From Glandiceps talaboti (Eukaryota; Hemichordata; Enteropneusta; Spengelidae), in NCBI RefSeq assembly GCF_964340395.1, contig NC_135550.1, positions 30,075,176 through 30,139,175 of the forward strand: DNA of 64,000 nucleotides, read 5' to 3'. The position numbers and the translations under genes were made by a program. Positions 1 to 11,699 of the stretch are shown here, piece by piece. Each line of letters begins with the position of its first letter. The stretch's first letter is position 1. The notes beneath the pieces are model-generated. The model was not told where the DNA came from and ran no database searches. It was given only the letters and a program-made list of their open reading frames with translations.

Positions 1-614
1 AAATATGCATAATTTCGTTTTTTAATTTGTTAGCCAATTGAATGGATGTAGGTAGCCACACTGCATTTAATACATTGTAAGTGTCCTATCTCATTTCACT
101 GTATTGTTAAGAGTGGTAAATATATGGAAATCTGCCCACTTCTGTCATTTTTCTAGGGGTTCCACACCAAAATTATCATACAAATGTACTGAAGTGTATC
201 ATTTTACCAGATTTCCCAATGTCCATTTTTTTCAGTTTCCTAAATCTTAGCAATATACTCAATTTGCAAAGAAAACTAATTTCAAAGTTCCAACTATTGT
301 CATTGCTTTTTTCCTTAGCTCGTGGTACCTTTCTTAAAAGGTAAGTTACCTTCCTAAATAAAAATACTTAAATTGTGATTTGCAATGAAAGCTACAGGTG
401 GTAGCACCACAATTAGGTTATTTAGTCCATTGTGCAGGTGGCAGTTATGCTACTTTACTCCATTGTAAAAGTAACAGTAACAGTTTCTGTTGGTGTGCCT
501 GCAGTAAGAAATCAAATCATTAAGTATAAAGCTTGTAGTTATAACACTGTATACAATTCATCATGACAATTCAAATAATTTAATAATATCTTACAGTGCA
601 CTATATGAGGATGA
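1..614. other. 3' flank of TBCC, no gene seen
   Basis: AT-rich sequence with no coding frame I can support. It should contain the 3' UTR of the minus-strand TBCC gene. An ATTAAA-type poly(A) signal on the minus strand lies at 584-579, about 30 bases beyond the stop codon, but in such AT-rich DNA this could be chance. Confidence 0.4.
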
Positions 615-1661
615 TCAATTATCCCAAGTTTTCACACGCTTATCCTCAGGTATCAGTGTCCAATTTGGAGAATGTTTATCACTAGCTAACCAATTGAAAT
701 CATCCACATCATCCCAGTTGTTCCTATTCCTATCCAGCCCTGTCATCTTGTAGTCTGCCTCCATACTATCATATGCCCAAGTATATGGAGCAAACTCAAC
801 TCTGCTTGTGTCTTCAATGATAGCTCTGCTTGTAACATGTAGGTAAAACTGAGTGTCAATGGTAGTATGTACACGCAGTTGTTGACAGGATAGCACCAGA
901 ATACAGTTCACACAGTTGTCAGCAAATACTGATCCAGGAATGGGACCACAGAAAACTCTACAATTTTTCAAGTTATTGATATGCAGGGCGCTTGGAGCAC
1001 CATAAATTTGGATGACACAGTCAACCAGACGAAAAAGTCCAACGTCTTTGTTGTTTACGTCTTTCGCATTCAGAGATACAGTTTCTGATACTTTGTCTAC
1101 GACACTACACTCCATACGTGCCGTATCTGATATCATTTTCGCCTTATCATGGACCCCTTTAGCACTGTCGACTTCAACATTTTCTTGTTTCTTCGGCAAT
1201 CCCGAATTATGTTTTCGAGACTTGAATGCAAATTTCTTCTTGGGGAGCAGCTGGTCTCTCTTTTCTGAAATCGAAATCTGCAGCTTTGAAACGTTCTCTT
1301 GGGCAGTCTTTATTTCATAAGGAGGCAAAAACATCGTGGAATCATTAACGAATTTCTGAAGCTTCTGCAAAGCCGTTGTAAGTTCGTCAAAATAAGCTAT
1401 CAACTTGGATTTCTCTAAACTACTAACCGTCTGCAACTTCCGTTCTATGTCCTCGCGTTCTTGTTGGAACATCGAACTGAAATAGTCAGTACTTTCTTGT
1501 TTCAATGAGGCATTCTCTCGCTCAGCTCTTTTCTTTTCGATCTCTGCAAGTCTCTCGTCGTCCCTTCGCTGGATTCTCTCAGCAATTTTATCCTTTTTTT
1601 CCTCGACACCTGCCATATTTTGATCACCACCGGCATGAGTAAGGACTACACTGTCTGCCAT
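615..1661 (-). CDS. TBCC: Tubulin-folding cofactor C (TBCC), single exon
   Basis: TBCC joins the cofactor D/E-tubulin complex in the cytosol and triggers GTP hydrolysis on beta-tubulin, releasing the assembly-competent alpha/beta dimer. The 348-residue product has a charged, helical N-terminal region (about residues 15-125, spectrin-like in the family), a low-complexity linker, and a C-terminal C-CAP/cofactor C beta-helix (about 205-300). The catalytic QQLR motif falls at residues 260-263, so R263 should be the arginine finger shared with RP2. The C-terminus carries the family's WDDVDDFNWL-type tail. Length matches the family (about 346 aa in human), and the human gene is also intronless. I chose the ATG at 1661 (MADSVVL) because it has A at -3 and G at +4. 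The frame runs further upstream, including an ATG at 1688, but that extension has no family-like content. Nothing looks broken. Confidence 0.93.
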   Translation of the reverse strand: MADSVVLTHAGGDQNMAGVEEKKDKIAERIQRRDDERLAEIEKKRAERENASLKQESTDYFSSMFQQEREDIERKLQTVSSLEKSKLIAYFDELTTALQKLQKFVNDSTMFLPPYEIKTAQENVSKLQISISEKRDQLLPKKKFAFKSRKHNSGLPKKQENVEVDSAKGVHDKAKMISDTARMECSVVDKVSETVSLNAKDVNNKDVGLFRLVDCVIQIYGAPSALHINNLKNCRVFCGPIPGSVFADNCVNCILVLSCQQLRVHTTIDTQFYLHVTSRAIIEDTSRVEFAPYTWAYDSMEADYKMTGLDRNRNNWDDVDDFNWLASDKHSPNWTLIPEDKRVKTWDN

Positions 1662-2285
1662 TTTGACAACTATTTGTAATGTACGCATGCGTAATAATAT
1701 GTGGGTCAAATTTGAATAAAGGTCATAGGTTGTATCTGAGGTGACTGCCGCGTCATGTGGATATAAATAGAGATGTAAATCGTCACATTAAACAAAATTG
1801 TCAGACGGATAGACGAAAATAAGGTTCTGGTGAACAAATACAAATATGAATGAGTCATTGACAATGACTACATCGGATATTTTTTTTACAAATACAAAAT
1901 TGATGGAAGATTAACCCCGAGATAATCACGTCGCCCCCCCCCCGCCCCCTCCAAAAAAGTTATCCGCAGCTCGAAACGTCTGTGTATTACGAACTCTAAT
2001 TTACCATAACCATATTACATCCTATACTTATATAAAGTTAGATTAGACTTTACAAAAAAAACTTGATCCATCAACTTGAAAACAGTACAGGGTAATTTTT
2101 CATTCTTATTTTTGTAATTTGGTGATAATTCACATTACGGGTTTTTTAAACTAAAGCTTTGTTCGTTTTTGTTTACTATCTCTGATCTCAATTCTTCTGA
2201 GACAATCAATCACGGTGAAAAATTAAGCTCAGCAGTCTCCAAAAACGATAAAACCCGACATCTTGGTCTTCTACGCTATATATAA

Positions 2286-2420
2286 AAAAATGGTGTGGCT
2301 CCGATTACGCTCAATTTTAGAATAGGTGGATTATTTTTTTCGTGTGTGAGTGTCTAGATCAGGTTTTCCATTGTTTTCCAAATGGTCTGTGTTGTTTATT
2401 TCTTCCTATCAGATGTGCAG
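2286..2420 (+). repeat. Dispersed repeat, copy 1 (second copy near 23.82 kb)
   Basis: A stretch beginning near a run of A, then GGCTCCGATTACGCTCA, AGAATAGGTGG, a T-rich spacer, GTGTGAGTGTCTA and TTTTCCA blocks recurs in the same order and orientation at 23819-23985. Identity is patchy, so these are old copies of one element. The element type is unknown; I see no coding potential. Confidence 0.55.
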
Positions 2421-3769
2421 CCATTACAGATTGGAAGAATAGTTTTATATTGTCTTTTTAAGTTGATGTCAGTTTCCGCATCCACCATTTCTCGTGAGAC
2501 TTTCCAGTTTTATTTATTTTTTCTCGAATACGTAAAAACAAGTTTAGGGTCAGCAGTGAAAAGCTAGGTGGGGTCGGGTAACCGGACCGGAACCAAACAA
2601 TTACATGTACTTTTTGTATTCCTTACTGCACTGTAGAGTGGCAAGTTCAGTGGATATAGTTTCCTCGGAGGAAAGGGGAAGTGTTTCTTTGATACATGCC
2701 ATGCTGAAATGGAGTGTGTACCTGTCCCGAATACATGCACCAGACCTACATTTCTGTAAGTTTAGACACCACCTAATAGAATTTGATAATCTTATTCTAT
2801 AAAGAAAAGAGAACCACACGGTGACACGGAACTGGAATGTCAATACTGCACGTAAATACATGTCATGTATATGTGGTCATTTTACTTTGGACTATTAAAC
2901 CCCGACCCCGTCAGTACCTTCCAGCAAGGCCACTATAATTGTAAAGAGGAAGTGGAAGGGAAATTATGATATTTAAACTAAATGATAAATTATCTTCATC
3001 ATTTCGACGACACAGATTAAGTTTATTTACCTGATATATCAAAACTATTTGATTTTTGCTGACATATAATCCCGGAGTAAACTTCATTGTCAATGGTTGG
3101 CAGGAGTCGGAAAATGAATAAAGGAAGTGGATACAGATGTATGTAGTGATAGGTGTGTGCAACTTTCGGTACGTAGTTTAAAACCCATTAGTAAGTATTA
3201 ATACGTCATATATCTATACAAACAACACTGCTACTTAACCTTGGATTTCTTCACATTTCATTTTGAACAGTAAAGTTTTATTTGACTCATACATAAATCA
3301 TGAACAAAACAAACTGAGATATTCAAGAAACTTTATAAAACTGTTTTCATTAAATCAAAGACAATAACTTCACCATATCCAAAAAGGGTATAGAATGAAA
3401 TATGAGCAATAATATAAAATGAGCAATAATATAAAAAGAAATAATTGTATACCATATATAAGCTTCATAGCCATTTGCGTATAGAATCACTGAAATAAAA
3501 GTAACCATTAGTTGCCTACAGACCAACTATGATACGCATACAAATGTATTAGTATGTTCAAACATCGAGCGTGGCAATGTTCATTATAACATTAAAACTC
3601 CACTGTGAATATCAGGACAAACTCAACCAACACGTGAAAATGACAATATCTCGCCTGCATGACGACCACCAAATGTATAAATTCCCCCGCGTTTGGTATA
3701 CATAAATATTTTCAATTCTTTAGAAATGTGAACTTATTTTGTTGGTGTTTACCCCAAGGGCAAAGTACC

Positions 3770-3775
3770 TTTATT
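3770..3775 (-). terminator. Candidate poly(A) signal for the TLR gene
   Basis: AATAAA read on the minus strand, about 250 bases past the TLR stop codon. It is the right motif in the right place, but AT-rich DNA makes chance matches common. Confidence 0.35.
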
Positions 3776-4022
3776 TGCTTTGGATCATTACATTGATTTC
3801 TGTCCAGTTTGGAATCGAAGTCTTGTTCAGACTTTAAGTCAGCATGCCAAAAGTGGCAGAATGTCTTACTACCATACATTGAATGAATCACAGAACAAAA
3901 TGCATATTGACACCCTTAGTCTATTTATGGACAAATCAAGGGGTTACACATAATATTAACACTCTCGGTGCTATTTGTACAAAATTCACAAACACAATCT
4001 CCTGTATCAAGGTAACTTTGGC

Positions 4023-6863
4023 TTAGACACTGTGTATACGGTCAACCACGCTAGGCATTTTCAAGGCTTCCTCCAGTTTAGCCCAAAATAACTCTCTGGC
4101 AGTACTGCACTCTTCCTTCGGCCACATTATGTAGGTTTTATTCAAAAGAAGTTTTCTTAGCATCCTAGGGACGTCTTTATCAGGAATGTCCTCCAGAAGA
4201 AGCAAAATAACAACATCTCTCTGATCTTCAAAGAGTCTGTGATGAGCCATTTGCATTTCAAAGTAACACCACTCACTTTTGACAAAATTTGGACTCAAAA
4301 CAAGGAGTGTCTTCCTACTGTTTTCAATACTATCCATGATATTATCAACTATAAATTTACCTGGGATGAAACTCTTGTAATCTACACAGATCTTGAATTT
4401 TGTACTACACTTTTTTTCAAGATGCGGGACAAGAGTTCGGAGGACCCATTTTTGATCTTTGCTATTGTAAGAAACAAATGCATCGAATTCTTTGTCTGTT
4501 TCAGGTATTGGGCTATATCCCCTTACTTTACAGCGAATTAGGAAGATTGCATAACGTATATGCCACCTATAGTATACACAGATAGAAGCTATCACGATAA
4601 ACAGAGTGGCTATACAACTCAAACTCACAGCAACGTATATGTATGTCATGGATTTACACTGTAGGGTTGTCGGGTCAAAGTTCTGCAACAGCATTACTCT
4701 ATTGCTTGAATGAGTTGTACACATGTAACTGTCATAGTTGAGTGTTTCCACAACTGTATCATTGTAAATCCAGGTTCTGAACCATGTCAGGTCACAATCA
4801 CAATCGAGTGAATTGTGAGACACATCTAACGTTTTCAGGTTAGACAGATATTTGTTATTAATTACATCTTTAGTTATGGTGGCCAATTTATTCCCATTCA
4901 ATATCAACGTCTCCAAGTAGGATAACTTCCAGTGCTTTCCTGTTATTTCCTTGATATCATTACCAGTAAGATCTATATATTCAACTTTATGAAGATCAAC
5001 AAGTGAATCCCTATCCAAAACATCTATTCTATTGTTTGGTAAATTCAGGTGTGTTAAGTTCGGCATTGTTTTCATCATGTCCTTATCAAGAGTCATTCGA
5101 CTTCCAGAGATCGATAGCTGTGTAAGGTTTGGAAAATAAAGATGGTTTATCTTCCAACTGGCGACTAAGTCAAAATCTGCTGGATTCACCAAGGACAGTT
5201 CCTGTAATGACGTCACACCAGACAGCATGTACAAATCTACTCCGTATCCACTCAAAGTTAACGACTTTAACTTCTTGAGTTTTGAAAGAGAAGTGTCTTC
5301 GGAACTTCCACTAGGCACAAAGTAGTTACCCGAAAGATCCAGAGATTCAACATCATTCAAAGTCGACAGACCGGTCACTAATGATGTGAGGGCTTCGAAA
5401 CGATTTCCAGCCAGATTCAGATACTTTAAGTTAGTCATGTTGACAAGGCTTTCTACAGTCCTATCTCCAATATTTGTGTTCGCCAGGTGCAGTTTTTCCA
5501 AATGAGGCATGTTTCGAAATACATCGCCATCGATTACCTCATTAAATTGATTGTATGAAAGCTGTAAATCTTTAAGCGTACAATTCAGACTTGTGAAGGA
5601 AGTCAGATCAGGAATCGACGACAACACATTTGACGTTAAATCCAGAATCTCAAGATTACCAAGACCCCAGAATGCTTTTCTCTCCAGCATTATATTCAAT
5701 AATTGGTTGTTAGAGAGCGATAGTGTCTTTAAACTTGTAAAGTTGGCAAAAGTGTTATTTTTTATACCGATAATTGCAAGGTGAGACAAGTCCAGCTTCT
5801 CAATATTCCTTATCCTGTCAGTCCAACCTTGAAATAATGCCGGAGAAAGCGCAGTCCCTGCCAAACCGTGCACCCAATTCACACCCAGGAACGTTGTAGC
5901 AGGTGGGTGGGACAGCAAATTTCTGATTCCGTCATAGTCTAGCCCTAGCTGTTGATAGTACATAAAATTGTACGTATTCACAAACTCGAATGTTTTATTG
6001 GTAATGGTGAGCTTTATACAGTAGTTTTGAAGCGGTTGAACTGGCATACAACCGTTCATTGCCAGTGTCCTCAGTTTTGTACCGTTGTTGAAGTATTGGT
6101 CAAAGACAATTTCACTCGTAAAGTTGCCACCCAAATATAGTATTCGTAAGTTCAAATATCTCAAGGCAGCATTGGGAATCCGTTTCAGTTTTGATGGCGA
6201 TAGGTACAACGCTTCAAGTTTTGTCAATTTTGTGAACAGTTTTTCTGGAAGATATTCAACCATTGCATAGGATAGATTTAACCTCTTAAGATTGACAAGA
6301 TGGTCGAAGGTGTCTGCAGTCAATTCAGTATAACAGTTACTTCCGATAAGCAGCCTTTCCAGAGAAACGAGGTATTTGAATAAGTTCTTATTCAAACTGT
6401 TGTTGCCAATTCCGGTGAGGGTAATGTCAAGTTCACTTAAGTTAGTCAAGCCATGGAACATTTCGGGCTTCAGAGTAAGACCTTTGGTACAGTCACCCCC
6501 GGAGTCTAGAAATATTGAATTCCTTCCCAAAGAAACCGTCTTCAGTGATGTTTGATTGACAAAGGTACCCTCCTCGATATGAACGATGGGGTTATTGCTG
6601 AGATCTAAATATTGTAACTTGTTCAACTTCGCCACTGTCGTCTTGTTCAGAGTAGTGATTCCACCACTAGTTAAATACATGTGAGTAATGTTGTCCGGGA
6701 GACTATCAAAGAAAGACTGATCCACCGCTGCTGAAGGCCACGAAACGCTGTATCGGATATATGTATTGTTGTACATTTTCCATGGTGGAGGAGTGGTACT
6801 TTGGCTAACAAGTGCCAAACCACAACATACCAACATATACAGCAACACAGTCAAAGCTGACAT
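4023..6863 (-). CDS. Toll-like receptor (single-cysteine-cluster type), single exon
   Basis: A membrane pattern-recognition receptor that should dimerise on ligand and recruit TIR adaptors such as MyD88. The 946-residue product has a hydrophobic signal peptide (about 1-20), then an LRR ectodomain (about 58-690) with many LxxLxLxxN repeats and many N-glycosylation sequons. One LRRCT cysteine cluster follows (C688, C690, C715, C736), then a TM helix at about 739-765 and a TIR domain at about 792-935. TIR box 1 is FDAFVSYN (793-800), the BB-loop region is CVDYKSFIPG (826-835) and box 3 is FW (925-926). No N-terminal or internal cysteine cluster is evident, so it is the vertebrate-like 'scc/V' type rather than the Drosophila Toll type. 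The ATG at 6863 is chosen because the frame upstream lacks any ATG and this methionine directly precedes the signal peptide. The frame is intact. The ligand cannot be inferred. Confidence 0.95.
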   Translation of the reverse strand: MSALTVLLYMLVCCGLALVSQSTTPPPWKMYNNTYIRYSVSWPSAAVDQSFFDSLPDNITHMYLTSGGITTLNKTTVAKLNKLQYLDLSNNPIVHIEEGTFVNQTSLKTVSLGRNSIFLDSGGDCTKGLTLKPEMFHGLTNLSELDITLTGIGNNSLNKNLFKYLVSLERLLIGSNCYTELTADTFDHLVNLKRLNLSYAMVEYLPEKLFTKLTKLEALYLSPSKLKRIPNAALRYLNLRILYLGGNFTSEIVFDQYFNNGTKLRTLAMNGCMPVQPLQNYCIKLTITNKTFEFVNTYNFMYYQQLGLDYDGIRNLLSHPPATTFLGVNWVHGLAGTALSPALFQGWTDRIRNIEKLDLSHLAIIGIKNNTFANFTSLKTLSLSNNQLLNIMLERKAFWGLGNLEILDLTSNVLSSIPDLTSFTSLNCTLKDLQLSYNQFNEVIDGDVFRNMPHLEKLHLANTNIGDRTVESLVNMTNLKYLNLAGNRFEALTSLVTGLSTLNDVESLDLSGNYFVPSGSSEDTSLSKLKKLKSLTLSGYGVDLYMLSGVTSLQELSLVNPADFDLVASWKINHLYFPNLTQLSISGSRMTLDKDMMKTMPNLTHLNLPNNRIDVLDRDSLVDLHKVEYIDLTGNDIKEITGKHWKLSYLETLILNGNKLATITKDVINNKYLSNLKTLDVSHNSLDCDCDLTWFRTWIYNDTVVETLNYDSYMCTTHSSNRVMLLQNFDPTTLQCKSMTYIYVAVSLSCIATLFIVIASICVYYRWHIRYAIFLIRCKVRGYSPIPETDKEFDAFVSYNSKDQKWVLRTLVPHLEKKCSTKFKICVDYKSFIPGKFIVDNIMDSIENSRKTLLVLSPNFVKSEWCYFEMQMAHHRLFEDQRDVVILLLLEDIPDKDVPRMLRKLLLNKTYIMWPKEECSTARELFWAKLEEALKMPSVVDRIHSV

Positions 6864-7887
6864 ATTGTCGACACGAAGCACTATGATATGTCGTGTCACT
6901 CTAACATCACGAATAGTTGTGGTGCGAAGAGTGTCTGACTGTGACTGATTTAAAGAGACAATTGTTACACAACATATCTACAGTGCCTATATTTATCACA
7001 CTATATCAATAACGTACCCGGATATGTCAGAGCAGATTTTAATACTCTTCTTTGATTAGGGATTGGTCAGTTTCTTCGGCCGGGGAGGGGTTCACTTGAC
7101 AACAAAATGTCTCTGACCAGCCCCCTCCAGTAAAAATCAGAACGGAATGACCCCAGCACTACTTTGAAAAACACGATGAGATGAAATGTAACGGGACAAA
7201 AACAGGAACACATATTACAGAGTGAGTATTTAATAGTCAGAGCTAGTCACAACGACCAAGCACCTTACACGCAATAAAGAAGTGTATTGAATATTTTCTA
7301 TATCTATTTATGATATAGAAATACTAGTCTAGACCCTATACAGTATCGTTACTAAAACACCTCCACTGACAGTATAGTCAAAGTCGTTACTCTAAAAGTC
7401 ATGAGATGCATGAGACGCAATGTAAAATTCATCCACAGCCACCCACACAGTTATGAACATCACGTCTTTGTTAATTAATCACAAGATTCTAACCAATCAA
7501 TAACTCAGCCCCCCCCCCCCATAAAGGTAGTGTTCATTTGGGCAGTTATGTAATGTCCAAATATGGTAGTATATTCTCAGCTCAGGATGCTACTTATACA
7601 CTATTGACTTCATTGCAACAGTTGGAGTTCACAGATTGGATGAACAACCTTTTGTGCTGATTGATGGACTCTGACTAGGCGTAGTTTAGTTAGAAACCAT
7701 GTTGGTATCCAGACTATAGAAATACACAACAGGTTCCATGATTGAAGTTTAGTTAATTCACTGGTTTGGAGATACTTAGTCTCAAATCTGTACCTTACCC
7801 CACTTCCCTTATTAGCCTACAACAATGTTTGTCAAGCACCCTGGCTATAATGGTATTCAATATTTGCACACAGTCACACATACACTT
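6864..7887. other. TLR upstream region, no gene seen
   Basis: Should contain the TLR promoter (minus strand), which I cannot pinpoint. A poly-C run sits at 7508-7520. Pieces at 7325-7375 and 7690-7735 resemble the dispersed repeat at 22425-22560 (shared blocks ATACAGTATCGTTAC, CACCTCCACT and a GTTGGnATCCAGA motif). Confidence 0.4.
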
Positions 7888-8011
7888 GTGTGTGTATGTA
7901 TGTATGTATGTATGTATGTATGTATGTATGTATGTATGTATGTATGTATGTATGTATGTATGTATGTATGTATGTATGTATGTATGTATGTATGTATGTA
8001 TTGTATGTATG
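7888..8011 (+). repeat. (GTAT)n tetranucleotide microsatellite
   Basis: About 30 uninterrupted GTAT units, with a single interruption near the right end before an ATGCGCAC stretch. The frames through it on both strands are repeat artefacts. Confidence 0.97.
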
Positions 8012-8163
8012 CGCACATTTATATATAAATATTCCCGTTTGTATTCATATGTTGTGGTACTTTCTCTATTGACAATAATAGCCATGTCTTTTTCTAGATG
8101 TTTTTATATGAAGAGAAACCAGGTTTTTCATATTGTGTTATTATTTATACTGAAAGATTCGCC

Positions 8164-8335
8164 GTTGACAACGATAACTTTGTGTGCACTCCCAGCTGTC
8201 TGTAAGCACTCTTGCTGGAGGAGCGCCAACAACGATGACGTTGTGTGTACGCCCAGCTGTAAATCACTCTTTGCGCTTTACTTGTTTTGCTGGAGGAGCG
8301 CCAACAACGACGACGTTGTGTGTACTCCCAGCTGT
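8164..8335 (+). repeat. Three degenerate tandem copies of a ~45-75 bp unit
   Basis: Copies at about 8164-8199, 8211-8260 and 8287-8335 share GGAGCGCCAACAACGA (the last two), ACGTTGTGTGTAC and CCCAGCTGT. The first is partial and more diverged. The function is unknown. Confidence 0.7.
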
Positions 8336-8407
8336 ACACAAGTGTCTGTGTACTGGTTATGTAACACCATAGATGTATAACCCCCCCCCCCCCGATATCC
8401 CCCTAAT

Positions 8408-8445
8408 CATAGACCCTCCACCCAGGTGGTGGAGGCGGGTCTATG
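8408..8445. repeat. CATAGACCCTCCACC hairpin repeat, copy 1
   Basis: CATAGACCCTCCACC is followed after two bases by its near reverse complement (GGTGGTGGAGGCGGGTCTATG), giving a compact hairpin. The same left arm recurs at 42807, 46193, 50061 and 60315, each time with a complete, degenerate or missing right arm. It is a small dispersed repeat family. Confidence 0.75.
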
Positions 8446-8540
8446 CCCTAATACATGCATCCTTGGAGTAAGTACTCCAAGATCCATCGTAACACAGGCG
8501 TAAATTTCAATTTCAAGTTCAATGTGCTACACAAACTCAT

Positions 8541-8649
8541 GGTACTTCCTGGCTCTGGATGTATGCGCTACGTCTTTGACGTGTCGAACATCGTAGCGAA
8601 AAAGACGTGTCGAACATCGTAGCGCATACATCCAGAGCTAGGTACTTCC
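8541..8649. mobile_element. 91-bp foldback/MITE-like element with 9-bp flanking repeats
   Basis: The insert at 8550-8640 begins and ends with 23-bp inverted repeats that differ at one base. The perfect core CTCTGGATGTATGCGCTACG lies at 8553-8572 and its complement at 8618-8637. The insert is flanked on both sides by GGTACTTCC (8541-8549 and 8641-8649), which looks like a 9-bp target-site duplication. Inside is a direct repeat of GACGTGTCGAACATCGTAGC. It has no coding capacity, so it would be non-autonomous. The TSD length would suit a Mutator-like family, but that is inference. Confidence 0.65.
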
Positions 8650-8710
8650 ATGATAAACGCCACCTGATACCTCGCGCAACACAGTGGTAGCCCAACTGAG
8701 TGTCTATCAG

Positions 8711-8850
8711 TGCACGTCCAACTCGGCCCATCGTCAACTCGGCCCACCAACTCGGCCCACTCTGCCAACTCGGCCCACACTCTGCCAACTCGGCCCACAC
8801 TCTGCCAACTCGGCCCATACTCTGCCAACTTGGCCCACTCCGTTCAATTC
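8711..8850 (+). repeat. Tandem array of CAACTCGGCCCA units
   Basis: About seven copies of CAACTCGGCCCA, with spacing settling to 22 bp where the unit includes CACTCTGC. The last copies decay (CAACTTGGCCCA, CAATTCGTCCCA). The same 12-mer occurs in reverse complement at 9653-9701. Confidence 0.9.
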
Positions 8851-9652
8851 GTCCCAGTTGAACTAGTCCAAGTTTCAACTCGCCTCAAGTTCAATACGAT
8901 TGCGATTCCCTTCACAGCTTGCTATTACAAATGTAATAAACATATTTTAAAATAAATTGTGTTGTCTTTGATTACCTGACATGTCGTCCACTTCAACATG
9001 ACATGCAATCTAAAAACATCTAGATCTTTTTTTATTCATAATGAGAATGAAACTCCTGCAATGTATGACATCGATTGAAATCATACATAGACTTGATACA
9101 CGTACAATTGCATTGTCTGAGGTATGTCTTACAGCAGAGTACGTACATGCATGTGTCAGCTGTCAGATTACAATACGCACATCATCACTATTATGCTGGA
9201 ACGACATTGTTTCGGTCTGTCTGATGCACACATTTCAACACTTTTATCGATCTTGCGGAAGATAAATAAAGTTTATTACCATTGATATTACGTTAGTGTT
9301 ATTGTTATGACAAAATTGTGCTTCTTTTGAGTGTGAAGTTGTAGAATGACTATGATCATTAGCAAACAGTGTCAAAAGGCAGTGTGCAGTGTGCTGACAA
9401 CTGATCTATTTATGGTTGACAGGTCTACGGTTGAGTGTCATTCGCATATGCTCTCTTTGACCGGCGTTCATGACTTTGCTATAAAAAGTTCAAAGTCCAA
9501 AATAGTTGAGGCGATTCGTCCCAGTGCAGTGTACCTTAAAAGTGCAGGAGTGCAGTAGGTCAAGGCCGAGTCTGGATGGACCTTGGCTTTTCTTCTGTAT
9601 CTGCTTGTTTAGAATATCATTTCTATAATGACAAATTAACGTACGACACAGT

Positions 9653-9701
9653 GGGCCGAGTTGGCAATCACCTGGGCCGAGTTGGCAATGGGCCGAGTTG
9701 G
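9653..9701 (-). repeat. Inverted copies of the CAACTCGGCCCA unit
   Basis: Three TGGGCCGAGTTGG units, the reverse complement of the array at 8711-8850, lie about 0.8 kb away. The intervening sequence shows no gene. Confidence 0.8.
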
Positions 9702-9929
9702 ACCTACCCCATACTACTAATTACTACAACGACTCGCGAATCTCTGCGCTACGCGAGTGTACATACGACATGTATCTTGTTCATGTACGTACATGTATAT
9801 ACTATAGTGTACATGTATATGTATCTAGTTCACTGTTCAGTTACTCATCTGGTAAGTGGTGAATATTGATCCGATTGTTCTTCGGTAGTAATATTAGTAT
9901 AGGTGGCATGTTGAAGTATACACTCTACT

Positions 9930-10137
9930 CAGGCACTTGTTTCCCAAGATATGTACGGGGTATGTATCACAAGACTTTATCTCGCGGAGAGTGGACTTGC
10001 GCGATCACAGAAACAAGTGTTATTTTATCACTTTCATATACAGTTGGCTAAAATACGTCAATAGTATCGATATTATCAACATTTTATCGTATTCGGATAG
10101 AAACATTCTCATACATATCTCGGGAAACAAGTGCCTG
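9930..10137. mobile_element. 208-bp foldback element with 25-bp inverted ends
   Basis: The arms at 9930-9954 and 10113-10137 are reverse complements at 24 of 25 positions; the outer core is CAGGCACTTGTTTCCC. Imperfect complementarity continues inward for about another dozen bases. I see no clear target-site duplication and no coding frame. It is probably a MITE or similar non-autonomous element. Confidence 0.6.
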
Positions 10138-10318
10138 TGATACAGTAGTATATTCGTAAGTGAATGGGGAGCTGCTAGCTGTATCTCTTATATGTGCATT
10201 GTTAGTCAGGGAGTTTACATCCGGGCCTGGCATTAGCGCATTGGCACTATTTTCTATTTATAGTTATAGTCAGGTGGCTCAGCAACTTTATTGTTACAAC
10301 TTACATGCTGGATAAATG

Positions 10319-11466
<1,148 letters not shown>

Positions 11467-11486
11467 TTTAAGTAAGTTCCAAGTTG

Positions 11487-11487
<1 letters not shown>

Positions 11488-11546
<59 letters not shown>

Positions 11547-11547
11547 T
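11488..11547 (+). repeat. (TTTA)n microsatellite
   Basis: About 15 TTTA units ending directly at the TTGCATCCCTTTTGTATCAG end of a dispersed repeat (11547-11635). The reverse-complement copy of that repeat near 22.95 kb also has a tetranucleotide tract at exactly this end. Confidence 0.95.
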
Positions 11548-11635
11548 TGCATCCCTTTTGTATCAGGGACTCACTAAGATTGTTAAGAGCAGCAGAAACA
11601 AAAAATTACATTACATACACTACTAAAAAAAACAA
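11547..11635 (+). repeat. Dispersed repeat abutting a tetranucleotide tract, copy 1
   Basis: The sequence TTGCATCCCTTTTGTATCAG, then a GACTCACT-AAGATTGTTA-AGAGCAGC stretch and a TACACTACTAAAAA end, recurs in reverse complement at 22943-23030. It could be a short interspersed element with a repeat tail; there is no coding capacity. Confidence 0.7.
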
Positions 11636-11699
11636 GTAAAAAGATATACAGTGGTCAGAAAACAGGTACGGAAAGGTATACCTCGTTAGTCAGGTTGTA

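Larger units (their letters stand above)
1662..4022. other. TBCC-TLR intergenic spacer
   Basis: No gene seen. It contains the TBCC upstream region (left), a diverged dispersed repeat (2286-2420), short poly-C and poly-T runs, and the presumed 3' UTR of the TLR gene at the right. The short frames at 2382-3162 have no recognisable domain and overlap one another on both strands. Confidence 0.5.
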
